A DNA stretch of 64,000 nucleotides from Leisingera sp. JC1 (GTDB lineage Bacteria; Pseudomonadota; Alphaproteobacteria; Rhodobacterales; Rhodobacteraceae), in contig NZ_LYUZ01000136.1 of NCBI RefSeq assembly GCF_001679925.1, forward strand, positions 109,185-173,184, read 5' to 3'. Position 1 is the first letter of the stretch. Every line of letters begins with the position of its first letter. The notes below the pieces were generated by a model that saw only the letters and a list, made by a program, of their open reading frames with translations, had not been told where the DNA came from and made no database searches. Shown here piece by piece: positions 33,177 to 40,913 of the stretch. The position numbers were made by a program, and so were the translations under genes.

Positions 33177-34222
33177 ACCAATACGCCGGCATGGCGCGGG
33201 CAGGGGGCAACGCGGCCCTTTGCGATCTGCGCAGCGATACGGTGACGCGGCCCGATGCGGGCATGCTGCAGGCAATGGCCGCGGCTGAGCTGGGCGATGA
33301 TGTCTATGGCGAAGACCGTTCGGTGAACCGTCTGGAGGCCGTTCTGGCTGAGCGCCTGGGCAAGGAGGCCGCGCTGTTTGTGCCCACCGGCACGATGAGC
33401 AATTTTGCCGCCATGCTGGCGCATTGCCAGCGCGGCGAGGAAGTGATCTGCGGCAAGGGCTACCATGTGAATGCCTATGAGGCGGCCGGCGCCTCGGTTC
33501 TGGGCGGCATCGCACTGTGCCCTCTGCCGGTGCGCGCGGACGGGGCGCTGGACCCGGCTGAGATAAGGGCCGCGGTAAAGGAGGATGATCCGCATTTCCC
33601 CGTCAGCCGCTTGGTGTCGCTGGAAAACACCCACAACGGGCTGGCTGTACCGCTGGCGGATATGTCTGCAGCGGCAGAGGCCGGCCGGGCTGCCGGGCTG
33701 TCCGTGCATCTGGACGGGGCACGGTTCTTTAACGCGATCACCGCGCTGGGGTGCGCGGAAACGGAACTGGCCGGGCTGACGGACACGGTGTCGGTCTGCC
33801 TGTCCAAGGGATTGGGCACGCCGGCGGGATCAGTGCTGGTCGGGCCTGCGGACCTGATCGCCAAGGCCCGGCGCTGGCGCAAGATGCTGGGCGGCGGCAT
33901 GCGCCAGGCGGGGGTGCTGGCGGCCGCCGGTCTATATGCTTTGGAGCATAACGCGGGGCGGCTGGCGGAAGACCACGCGCGCGCGGCGGACCTGGCCGGA
34001 GAGCTGCGGGGCTTGGGCGCGGGAGACGTGTCTCAGGCCACAAACATGGTGTTCTTCACGCCCGCTGGCGGGCGCAATGACGACCTGCGGGCGCATTTGG
34101 CGGCGGAGGGCGTGGTGATCGGCGGCGGCGGCTCCGGTGCGATCCGCATGGTGCTGCACAAGGACGTCGATGACGGCGCGCTGGGACGCGCGGTGCAGGG
34201 GCTGCGGCGTTTCTACGGCTAG
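33173..34222 (+). CDS. low-specificity L-threonine aldolase family protein
   Basis: 349 residues. It is a fold-type I PLP enzyme with LRSDTVTRPDAGML at the N-terminus, LFVPTGTMSNFAAMLAHC for phosphate binding, VHLDGARFFNA with the PLP-binding Asp, and the Schiff-base Lys212 in SVCLSKGLGTP. The family splits beta-hydroxy-alpha-amino acids into glycine and an aldehyde. The four-base overlap with the oxygenase gene indicates coupled translation and suggests the aldolase uses a beta-hydroxylated product (inference). Confidence 0.88.
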   Translation: MNQYAGMARAGGNAALCDLRSDTVTRPDAGMLQAMAAAELGDDVYGEDRSVNRLEAVLAERLGKEAALFVPTGTMSNFAAMLAHCQRGEEVICGKGYHVNAYEAAGASVLGGIALCPLPVRADGALDPAEIRAAVKEDDPHFPVSRLVSLENTHNGLAVPLADMSAAAEAGRAAGLSVHLDGARFFNAITALGCAETELAGLTDTVSVCLSKGLGTPAGSVLVGPADLIAKARRWRKMLGGGMRQAGVLAAAGLYALEHNAGRLAEDHARAADLAGELRGLGAGDVSQATNMVFFTPAGGRNDDLRAHLAAEGVVIGGGGSGAIRMVLHKDVDDGALGRAVQGLRRFYG

Positions 34223-34230
34223 CCGCGGGA

Positions 34231-34277
34231 GCCGGAAAATTCGAATTTTCCGGCCAAAACTCTGCCCAAGAGTTTTC
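34231..34277. terminator. double hairpin between the aldolase and recR genes
   Basis: GCCGGAAAATTCGAATTTTCCGGC (34231-34254) is a perfect 24-base palindrome. It is followed by AAAACTCT/AGAGTTTT (34257-34276). Together they suit two convergent genes. The layout resembles the double hairpin after pheT. Confidence 0.65.
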
Positions 34278-34294
34278 TGCGCCCGGCCGCGGCG

Positions 34295-34894
34295 TCAGAT
34301 TTCCTTGCGCGCCTGCATTGCGGCGGAAATGGTGCCGTCGTCGAGGTAGTCCAGTTCGCCGCCGATCGGCACGCCCTGCGCCAGCGAGGTGAGCTTCACT
34401 TGCCCCTGAAGCTGGTCGGCGATGTAATGCGCCGTGGTCTGGCCGTCGATGGTGGCATTGAGGGCCAGGATCACCTCGCGGACGCCTTCGGTGGCGACCC
34501 GGTCGACCAGCCGCGGGATGCGCAGATCCTCCGGCCCAACCGCGTCCAGCGCTGACAAGGTGCCGCCCAGCACGTGATAGCGGCCCTTGAACACGCCGGA
34601 CCGCTCCATCGCCCAGAGGTCGGCCACATCCTCGACCACGCACAGCTCGCCGTTGCCGCGCACCTCGTCGGTGCAGATCGGGCAGATCTCGCTGGTGCCG
34701 ACATTGCCGCAGTTGAGGCATTCGCGGGCGGTCGCGGCCACCTCGCCCATCACGTCGGCCAGCGGCGTCAGCAGCAGCGCCCGCTTGCGGATCAGATGCA
34801 GCACCGCGCGGCGCGCCGAGCGCGGTCCCAGCCCCGGCAGCTTGGCCATCAGGTCAATCAGGTCTTCGATGCCGGTGGTGGAGTTTTTGATCAT
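34295..34894 (-). CDS. recR: recombination mediator RecR
   Basis: 199 residues, the standard length. An N-terminal helix-hairpin-helix ([20 protein letters not shown]), a C4 zinc finger ([16 protein letters not shown]), and a Toprim domain ([17 protein letters not shown] onward) are in order. RecR loads RecA at gaps together with RecF/RecO. A longer frame upstream would overlap the divergent acetyltransferase promoter; the ATG giving MIKNSTTG is preferred. It is separated from ybaB and dnaX by a gene on the other strand. Confidence 0.95.
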   Translation of the reverse strand: MIKNSTTGIEDLIDLMAKLPGLGPRSARRAVLHLIRKRALLLTPLADVMGEVAATARECLNCGNVGTSEICPICTDEVRGNGELCVVEDVADLWAMERSGVFKGRYHVLGGTLSALDAVGPEDLRIPRLVDRVATEGVREVILALNATIDGQTTAHYIADQLQGQVKLTSLAQGVPIGGELDYLDDGTISAAMQARKEI

Positions 34895-35029
34895 GCCTTG
34901 GGCCCTTTGCTTCCCAGCCATATAGGCTGATCGGGACAGGTAAGCGCAAGGGCAGGGCGGCAAAATGTTCGGGGTTTGTTTTTCTGGCGCGCGGCGCTAT
35001 GCCTTGCCTGGAATGGCGGAGGGTTCGGG

Positions 35030-35533
35030 ATGGGCGGCAGCATGGAACGGGAAGCAGGAATATCTCCCCAGTTGCGTTTTGCCCGGCTGACGGAGGTTCC
35101 GCCGCAGGAGATTGCCCGCCACATGTCAGACCCGCGGATGGCGGAGCATATGCCGTTGCTGACAGGGGCCTGGGATGAGGAGGCGGCCAAGGATTTTGTG
35201 GCGGCCAAGGAGGCCTTCTGGCAGCGCGACGGGCTGGGCCATTGGGCGTTTTTGCGCGGTGAGGAGTACCTCGGCTGGGGCGGGTTCCAGAAAGAAGGCG
35301 CGGAGTGGGATTTCGGACTGGTGCTGCGGGCGGACTGCTTTGGCCTTGGCCCTGCCATCGCCCGCAAGGCGCTGGCGTTTGCCTGCGCGGACGCGCGAAT
35401 TCCCTTTGTCACCTTTCTGCTGCCGCCGACACGGCGGCATCTGCGCCCGCTGATGCGGCTTGGGGCGGAACAGACCGGGAAAGTGCACTACGAGGGAAAG
35501 CGGTTCCTCAAGTTCCGGCTGGAGACGGGCTGA
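35030..35533 (+). CDS. GNAT-family N-acetyltransferase
   Basis: 167 residues. The domain resembles the RimJ/RimL group: LRFARLTEVPPQEIARHMSDPRMAEHM, then WAFLRGEEYLGWGGFQKEGAEWDFGLVLR and an acetyl-CoA-binding-like FGLGPAIARKALAFA. GGAGG precedes the chosen ATG; a start four codons later is possible. It interrupts the recR-ybaB order on the opposite strand. The substrate is unknown. Confidence 0.8.
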   Translation: MGGSMEREAGISPQLRFARLTEVPPQEIARHMSDPRMAEHMPLLTGAWDEEAAKDFVAAKEAFWQRDGLGHWAFLRGEEYLGWGGFQKEGAEWDFGLVLRADCFGLGPAIARKALAFACADARIPFVTFLLPPTRRHLRPLMRLGAEQTGKVHYEGKRFLKFRLETG

Positions 35534-35548
35534 GGCGAGGCAAAGAAT

Positions 35549-35577
35549 AAGGCGGCTCCAGACGGGCCGCCTTTTTG
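35549..35577. terminator. terminator between the GNAT and ybaB genes
   Basis: AGGCGGC and GCCGCCT pair across a ten-base loop, followed by TTTTTG on the right. It suits two convergent genes. Confidence 0.8.
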
Positions 35578-35595
35578 CATTCAGCTTGCCGGTTC

Positions 35596-35940
35596 TTAGA
35601 ACGGCAGCTTGATGTCCTTGGGCAGACCCATGCTTTCGGTCAGCTTGGCCATCTCGTCCTGCGCCTTCTCTGCGGCCTTGGCCTGGGCGTCCTTGATGGC
35701 GGCCAGGATCAGGTCCTCGACCACTTCCTTGTCGTCGCCGTTGAAGATCGACGGGTCGATATCCAGCGCTTTCAGGTCGCCCTTGGCAGACGCGGTTGCC
35801 TTGACCAGGCCTGCGCCGGCCTCGCCGGTCACCATGACGTTGTGCAGGTCTTCCTGCATCTGCGCCATCTTGGTCTGCAGTTCCTGTGCCGATTTCATCA
35901 TCTTGGCCATGTCGCCAAGACCGCCGAGGCCTTTGAGCAT
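35596..35940 (-). CDS. ybaB: YbaB/EbfC-family nucleoid-associated protein
   Basis: 114 residues, with MLKGLGGLGDMAKMMKSAQELQ at the start and GLVKATASAKGDLKALDIDPSIF in the middle, both typical. The family forms homodimers that bind DNA and is usually encoded next to dnaX and recR, as here. A small membrane protein gene lies between it and dnaX, ten bases upstream, so the three probably share a transcript. Confidence 0.93.
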   Translation of the reverse strand: MLKGLGGLGDMAKMMKSAQELQTKMAQMQEDLHNVMVTGEAGAGLVKATASAKGDLKALDIDPSIFNGDDKEVVEDLILAAIKDAQAKAAEKAQDEMAKLTESMGLPKDIKLPF

Positions 35941-35950
35941 CTGTCTTCTC

Positions 35951-36349
35951 CTAAGTGCGGGGGCGCAGGGCGCCGTAAGTCATCCCGGCACATATCGCAA
36001 TTGCAAGCGCGATGAACAAGTGGGGGGAGGCCGTGCAGTCTTCGATTATGCCCAAGGCCTTCTTATCATCAAAGAAAAGTTCATGGTTATCCACGGCAAT
36101 CAGCAGCGCCAGCAGGCCCCAAAGTGCGCCGGCGATTACAAACGGCGCGCGCCATTTGCTGTAGAGCGCGAATCCGGCAAGTGCGAAGAGGACCAGCACA
36201 ACAGGTTTGGACGACAACCGCAGAAGCAAATCCCACGCGCTTTTATGTGCTTCGCCTGTGTCAAAGCAAGTGGTTGCGAAGGCGGCTGCCGGCAAGCTGA
36301 GCAAGAGGGCCGTCAGGCCCGCCGTCACCCGTCCTCGAAGGGATCCCAT
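35951..36349 (-). CDS. small membrane protein inside the dnaX-ybaB operon
   Basis: 132 residues. An N-terminal signal-like segment (about 8-26) is followed by three hydrophobic stretches (near 48-65, 68-86 and 108-128). Two cysteines lie in the exported-looking loops (TTCFDTG, IEDCTASP). The start overlaps the end of dnaX by 25 bases. An alternative GTG seven codons later would overlap the dnaX stop as GTGA, which would suit translational coupling. I do not recognise the family. Confidence 0.6.
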   Translation of the reverse strand: MGSLRGRVTAGLTALLLSLPAAAFATTCFDTGEAHKSAWDLLLRLSSKPVVLVLFALAGFALYSKWRAPFVIAGALWGLLALLIAVDNHELFFDDKKALGIIEDCTASPHLFIALAIAICAGMTYGALRPRT

Positions 36350-38121
36350 TCGTCTTCCACTTCGGGCAGGGCCTCGGCGGCGACTTCGGCAGCCAGTTCC
36401 TCAGGCGTGCGGATGCGGGTGATCTTGGCTTTGGGGAAGCTCTCCAGCACGGCCTGCACCAGCGGATGCGCAGTCGCTTTCTCACGCAGGGCATTCTCGG
36501 CGGCGTCGCGGACCTCGGCAATTGTCGCGGCATCGCCGTCCGGCGCGATGGAGACCACCCAGCGGGCACCGGTCCAGTTCTGCAGCGCCGAGCCGAGCCG
36601 GGCGGCCAGATCGCGCGGCGCCTGGGCCGAGGGGGTGAATTCGATCCGCCCCGGCTGGTAGGAAACCAGCCGCACGCCGGTTTCGACCTCAACCAGCAGT
36701 TTCACATCGCGGTTGGTGCGGATCAGTTCGACCGCATGTTCGAATGACGGATAGCGGGCGAGGGCCGAGCTGACCTGCGGCGCCAGTGCTGTCACCGTGC
36801 CGCCGCCGCCATGGGCCACAGGTGAGCCGCCGGGCGCGCCGCCTGCCGGGCCGCTTTGCGGTGCAGCACCGCCAAGCGCCTGGGCGCCCATGCCCTGCAT
36901 CTGCATGCCGCCGCCGGGGCCGCCCGGGCCGGGGGGCGGCGGGGGCGTGTCCTGCAGCTTGCGGATCAACTCCTCAGGCGAGGGCAGGTCGGCCACATGG
37001 GTCAGGCGGATCACCGCCATTTCCGCGGCCATCATCGCGTTCGGCGCGGCGGCCACTTCCTCCAGCGCTTTCAGAAGCATCTGCCACATCCGGGTCAGCA
37101 CCCGCATCGCCAGCGCATCCGCCATCGCCTTGCCGCGGGCGCGTTCATCGGGGCTGACGGTGGGGTCTTCGGCGGCATCAGGCGTGATCTTCACCACTGA
37201 GACCCAATGGGTGATCTCCGCCAGATCGCGCAGCACCGCCAGCGGGTCGGCGCCCTCGGCGTACTGGCCGCTGAGTTCGGTCAAGGCCGCCGCCGCATCG
37301 CCGCGCAGGATCATGTCCATCAGGTCCAGCACCCGTCCCCGGTCGGCAAGGCCCAGCATGGCGCGGACCTGATCGGCGGTGGTCTCACCTGCGCCGTGTG
37401 AAATCGCCTGATCCAAGAGCGAGGTTGCATCGCGGGCAGAGCCCTCGGCGGCGCGGGTGATCAGCGCCAGCGCGTCCTCGGCAATTTCCGCGCCCTCGGC
37501 AGTGGCGATCTTGCGCAGCAGGGCAATCATCACCTCCGGCTCGATCCGGCGCAGGTCGAAGCGCTGGCAGCGCGACAGAACCGTCACCGGCACCTTGCGG
37601 ATCTCGGTGGTGGCGAAGATGAACTTCACATGCGCAGGCGGCTCCTCCAGCGTCTTCAGCAGCGCGTTGAAGGCGGAGGTCGACAGCATGTGAACTTCGT
37701 CGATGATGTAGATCTTGTAGCGGGCCGAAGCCGCACGGTACTGCACCGAGTCGATGATTTCGCGGATGTCGTTGACGCCGGTGCGCGAGGCCGCGTCCAT
37801 CTCCATCACATCCACATGGCGGCCTTCCATGATCGCGGTGCAATGCTCGCATTTGCCGCAGGGATCAGTGGTGGGGCCGCCCTGGCCGTCCTCGCCGATG
37901 CAGTTCATGCCCTTGGCAATGATCCGCGCAGTGGTGGTTTTCCCGGTGCCGCGGATGCCGGTCATGATAAAGGCCTGGGCGATCCGGTCGGCGGCAAAGG
38001 CGTTCTTCAGCGTCCGCACCATCGCATCCTGGCCCACCAGATCGGCAAAGGTTTCGGGCCGGTATTTGCGGGCCAGAACCTGGTATTGCGATTGGGTGGT
38101 GCCGCTGGGGGTATCGTTCAT
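36325..38121 (-). CDS. dnaX: DNA polymerase III subunit gamma/tau
   Basis: 598 residues. The AAA+ clamp-loader ATPase has Walker A GIRGTGKTT (55-63), a four-cysteine zinc module ending CGKCEHC (about 88-94), and Walker B IIDEVHML. A Pro/Gly-rich linker (about 395-440) precedes the tau C-terminal domain that binds polymerase and helicase. I saw no long A-run of the kind used for frameshifting in E. coli. It heads the dnaX - membrane protein - ybaB set. Confidence 0.95.
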   Translation of the reverse strand: MNDTPSGTTQSQYQVLARKYRPETFADLVGQDAMVRTLKNAFAADRIAQAFIMTGIRGTGKTTTARIIAKGMNCIGEDGQGGPTTDPCGKCEHCTAIMEGRHVDVMEMDAASRTGVNDIREIIDSVQYRAASARYKIYIIDEVHMLSTSAFNALLKTLEEPPAHVKFIFATTEIRKVPVTVLSRCQRFDLRRIEPEVMIALLRKIATAEGAEIAEDALALITRAAEGSARDATSLLDQAISHGAGETTADQVRAMLGLADRGRVLDLMDMILRGDAAAALTELSGQYAEGADPLAVLRDLAEITHWVSVVKITPDAAEDPTVSPDERARGKAMADALAMRVLTRMWQMLLKALEEVAAAPNAMMAAEMAVIRLTHVADLPSPEELIRKLQDTPPPPPGPGGPGGGMQMQGMGAQALGGAAPQSGPAGGAPGGSPVAHGGGGTVTALAPQVSSALARYPSFEHAVELIRTNRDVKLLVEVETGVRLVSYQPGRIEFTPSAQAPRDLAARLGSALQNWTGARWVVSIAPDGDAATIAEVRDAAENALREKATAHPLVQAVLESFPKAKITRIRTPEELAAEVAAEALPEVEDEWDPFEDG

Positions 38122-38319
38122 GGTGTCTCGTGCCGGATTCGGTGTGCGGGTGTCCCGCGTTCCGCGCAGGGTATTGAAGCGCAGCCGGTTCGTCCACCGC
38201 TGATGGGCAGGTGCCGGGCAGCCAAGAAAAGGTTTTGGATTTTGCGGGTTTGGCGGTTAGAATCACCTTGCAAGACCCTGGGCGGGAGTGGGAATTGGAA
38301 CGCAATGCGAGGAGGCGGC

Positions 38320-38874
38320 ATGCGATCTGACGAAGTCTCTGGGACTGCGGCGCAAGAGATGCCTGTGCCGGTGAATATTTCCATATACGAGGTGCCCGTC
38401 GCGGGGGGGATGCTGGCGCTGTGCCCTTTGCCGGGCAAGGGCGGCGACTATCCCGGCGACATGGGCCGGATCAATGCCTGGAAGCCGGGGCTGGTGCTCT
38501 CGATGACCACGGCTGAGGAGCACGCGGCGGCGGGCAGCCACCGGCTCGGCTGCGACATCCAGAGCATGGCCAGCCGCTGGATCCATCTGCCGGTGCCGGA
38601 CTTTGACGTGCCATCCCGGCAGGTGGCGGCGAATTGGCCCAGGGCCAGCGCCTCCGCAAGGATGGCGCTGGAGGGCGGCGGCCGGGTGCTGGTGCATTGC
38701 AAGGGCGGCTGCGGCCGCTCCGGCATGGCGGTGCTGCGGCTAATGATCGAAAGCGGCGAGGATCCCGCGCAGGCGCTGGCCCGGTTGCGCGCGGTGCGCC
38801 CCTGCGCGGTCGAAACACAGGCGCAGCTGGAATGGGCCTGCGCCGGGCGTCCGGCGGGGCTGCGGCCGCAATAG
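38320..38874 (+). CDS. dual-specificity/tyrosine phosphatase-like protein
   Basis: 184 residues. The phosphatase loop is VLVHCKGGCGRSGMAVLRL, with the CX5R signature Cys-Lys-Gly-Gly-Cys-Gly-Arg and a second Cys inside the loop. WIHLPVPDFDVPS upstream supplies the likely general-acid Asp. The ATG after GAGGAGGCGG is preferred; the frame is open far upstream but that part is antisense to dnaX. The target is unknown. Confidence 0.8.
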   Translation: MRSDEVSGTAAQEMPVPVNISIYEVPVAGGMLALCPLPGKGGDYPGDMGRINAWKPGLVLSMTTAEEHAAAGSHRLGCDIQSMASRWIHLPVPDFDVPSRQVAANWPRASASARMALEGGGRVLVHCKGGCGRSGMAVLRLMIESGEDPAQALARLRAVRPCAVETQAQLEWACAGRPAGLRPQ

Positions 38875-38917
38875 GACGGCAGCATTCCGCTTTTTGCGCG
38901 CGTGGTCGATGCTGCCT

Positions 38918-39313
38918 TTAACCGGCAAAATGAACCTTGCATAACGTCCGCATAAAGGGAGCTACACTCCACGCCTCGTTGAGCGGGACATCCCAGCTTG
39001 CCCAGTACCATATTTGCGAACCATGAATTTCGACATCGTCGGCGAGACTGCCGAGAAAGGCTACCCATTGCGGATCTGATGCTAGGTCTGTGCCTGTCTC
39101 CTCGAATGCTTGGATAATCATGTCCGCTAGGGTGAAGCGCACGTCCTTTTGACCGGCAACCTTCTCAAACAGAGCCAGGTATTCGGGTAAGCCGGAGACC
39201 TCGGCAACTTCGAACTCCCAATCCTGCATCCCGGGATCGTCTCTCAACCCAAGCCGCGTTGAAATGAATTCTCTTGCTGCCACAGTGTGATGCCGGAGAG
39301 GTGGTTCAATCAT
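38918..39313 (-). CDS. hypothetical protein in a lower-GC patch
   Basis: 131 residues from the ATG giving MIEPPLRHHTV; earlier in-frame starts at 39352 and 39454 are possible and none has a clear ribosome-binding site. Features are an acidic middle (DWEFEVAEVSGLPEYLALFEKVAG) and an aromatic C-terminal part (WYWASWDVPLNEAWS). Base composition and codon use are visibly less GC-rich than in the neighbours, which may mean recent acquisition. I do not recognise the family. Confidence 0.5.
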   Translation of the reverse strand: MIEPPLRHHTVAAREFISTRLGLRDDPGMQDWEFEVAEVSGLPEYLALFEKVAGQKDVRFTLADMIIQAFEETGTDLASDPQWVAFLGSLADDVEIHGSQIWYWASWDVPLNEAWSVAPFMRTLCKVHFAG

Positions 39314-39468
39314 CCGCTGAGCATAACTTATACTGCTCAAAATTGAAGCCATTGAGCACTTCGTCTTTCGCAAGCCATCTATTCGGTTCGCTGTCCGGAG
39401 CTGCACCGTGTAGTGATTGGTTGCCTGAATGCGCAACCCGAACGGGTGGCGCACCGGGCCGCGTCAAG

Positions 39469-39873
39469 TCACAACGCCAGCATCTGCTCCGCCTGCCGTG
39501 CCTCTGCCGTTTTCGGCAGCGCCTCCATCAGCGCGCAGGGGCGGGCGTCCAGTTTTGACGCTGCAAAACCGGTGCCGTCGCGGCTGAGGATCGCATCGGC
39601 AAACCGGTCCAGCCCCTCACGCGGGGCATCCTCTCCAACACCGCAGAACAGCCGGATCCGGTCATGGCTGGCCACGAACTGCGCCGGGCAGTTGCGCGGG
39701 CAGCCGTCCAGCGCGCTGGTGCCGGTGATTTCGAAATCCTCTTGGGTCAGCGGTTTGGCCTTGGTCATCGCCTCGGCCAGCTTGGCGATCATCCGCTCTG
39801 CCGCGGGGCAGGGCCGCCCCAGGTATTTGCAATCCGTTGCCGCATAGAAATGCGTCTTGTCCGTCCACATCAT
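39469..39873 (-). CDS. small cysteine protein (DUF1636 / thioredoxin-like ferredoxin type) under a B12 riboswitch
   Basis: 134 residues. Cysteines are arranged as C-x6-C near the N-terminus (TDCKYLGRPC) and C-x3-C in the middle (LDGCPRNCPAQF), followed by DRIRLFCGV. This spacing resembles DUF1636 and thioredoxin-fold [2Fe-2S] ferredoxins, so metal or cluster binding is likely; no enzyme function is claimed. CGGAGGG lies seven bases before the ATG, which settles the start. The gene follows a complete cobalamin riboswitch on the same strand after about 120 bases. Confidence 0.65.
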   Translation of the reverse strand: MMWTDKTHFYAATDCKYLGRPCPAAERMIAKLAEAMTKAKPLTQEDFEITGTSALDGCPRNCPAQFVASHDRIRLFCGVGEDAPREGLDRFADAILSRDGTGFAASKLDARPCALMEALPKTAEARQAEQMLAL

Positions 39874-39997
39874 GTTTGCGCCCTCCGCGCGTGGTGCGGG
39901 GGTTTGGAGGACAAGAGACCGGATGAGAAAGCGGGAGCCCCGCGGTGCCATCAGACCCTGTCCGGACACCCCGCCCGGGTTTGAGTTTCACATTCGA

Positions 39998-40190
39998 TGG
40001 CAGGTCTCCTGACTTGCGGGTCGCAGCTTTCCCGATCCTTCCCGGCCTCTTTGGGGGCCAGTGGCTCTATCGGGGTCGCTCGCCGCTTACAGTTGCGGGG
40101 GCAGTCGCGGATTTGGCGTCGCCGGAAGGCGGGCCGCACCGTGTTCCCTTTTCATCCCGGACACAAGATTCTGTGGCGCGGGAACCATCG
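39998..40190 (-). promoter_or_regulatory. cobalamin (adenosylcobalamin-type) riboswitch
   Basis: Read on the minus strand, the conserved blocks occur in order: GGTTCCCGCG, GGGATGAAAAGGGAACACGG, GACGCCAAATCCGCGACTGC, CCCCGCAACTGTAAGCGGCG, GCCACTGG (B12 box region), GCCGGGAAGG and finally CCGCAAGTCAGGAGACCTGCC. This is a full-length cobalamin riboswitch. Its only same-strand neighbour downstream is the small cysteine protein gene, so cobalamin probably represses that gene. Confidence 0.93.
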
Positions 40191-40222
40191 ACACAAGCGG
40201 TAGCGGCTTCAGCCTCGAGTCG

Positions 40223-40843
40223 TCAATTGTTTTTCTGCACCTGCATCGGGGCAGATGCGGGTGTGTGCATCTGCAGGTGCAGCCCCCGGATCACATCCGA
40301 ATCGCGCCGCACCCGGGCCAGCTGCCAGCCGCCCTGCAGCAGGATATAGAAATTCTCGGCCGCCGCGCGGGCCTCTGCCTCGGGCAGGCCGAGGCGCCGG
40401 GCGTGGGCCGCGGTTTCAGTGATCCAGCCCTCGAACAGCTTGGCGGCGTGCTGGTGGAAGGCCTCGTTCTCCGGCCCCTCGAACAGGGTGGCGGACACCG
40501 GGCAGCCGCTCCATTTGCCCTGTTTGTCAAAGAGTTTCGCCAGCTTGTAGCAGACCGTCTTGGCGCCTTCCTGAAAGGTCGGCGCAGGGGTGAAGGAAGC
40601 GTCGATCAGCACCAGCATCTGCTCCGACGCCCAGTCCGCCGCAGCCAGGGCTAAATCGGATTTGCCGTTCGGGAAGTGGTGGTAGAGCGAGCCCTTGGGC
40701 GCCTCTGCCGCGGCCAGCAATTCTGCCAGGCCGGTGCCGCTGTAGCCCTTGTTGCGGAACAGCCCGGCTGCCGCCCGCAGCAGCCGCTCGCGGGTTGGGA
40801 TCGGGCTTTCCGGGGTGGGCTGGGGTGTCGTCACGTCAGTCAT
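40223..40843 (-). CDS. TetR/AcrR-family repressor (LmrA/YxaF-like)
   Basis: 206 residues. The N-terminal HTH reads RERLLRAAAGLFRNKGYSGTGLAELLAAAEAPKGSLYHHFPNGKSDL (about 18-62), with the classical G-S-L-Y-H-H-F end. The C-terminal ligand domain contains WSGCPVSATL. It is divergent from an alpha/beta hydrolase gene, and the space between holds two GACC-N4-GGTC-type sites, so it most likely represses both genes until a ligand binds. It also lies upstream of the riboswitch on the same strand. Confidence 0.9.
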   Translation of the reverse strand: MTDVTTPQPTPESPIPTRERLLRAAAGLFRNKGYSGTGLAELLAAAEAPKGSLYHHFPNGKSDLALAAADWASEQMLVLIDASFTPAPTFQEGAKTVCYKLAKLFDKQGKWSGCPVSATLFEGPENEAFHQHAAKLFEGWITETAAHARRLGLPEAEARAAAENFYILLQGGWQLARVRRDSDVIRGLHLQMHTPASAPMQVQKNN

Positions 40844-40862
40844 GACGGCAGGTTGACAGCAT

Positions 40863-40903
40863 TAGACCGATTGGTCCAGAGGTGGAATAGACCAATCGGT
40901 CTA
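40863..40903. promoter_or_regulatory. paired TetR operator
   Basis: TAGACCGATTGGTC (40863-40876) and TAGACCAATCGGTCTA (40888-40903) are inverted copies of one site, and each is itself nearly palindromic. They sit between the TetR and hydrolase starts, the second just ahead of the AGGAGGG of the hydrolase gene. Confidence 0.85.
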
Positions 40904-40913
40904 GGAGGGTGCC

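Noticed and set aside
36325-38121. Programmed frameshift site in dnaX producing a gamma form
   Set aside because: No A-run slippery sequence of the E. coli type was seen; only the full-length product can be supported.
37630-38319. N-terminal extension of the phosphatase frame by 230 codons
   Set aside because: This part is antisense to dnaX; a strong ribosome-binding site precedes the internal ATG at 38320.
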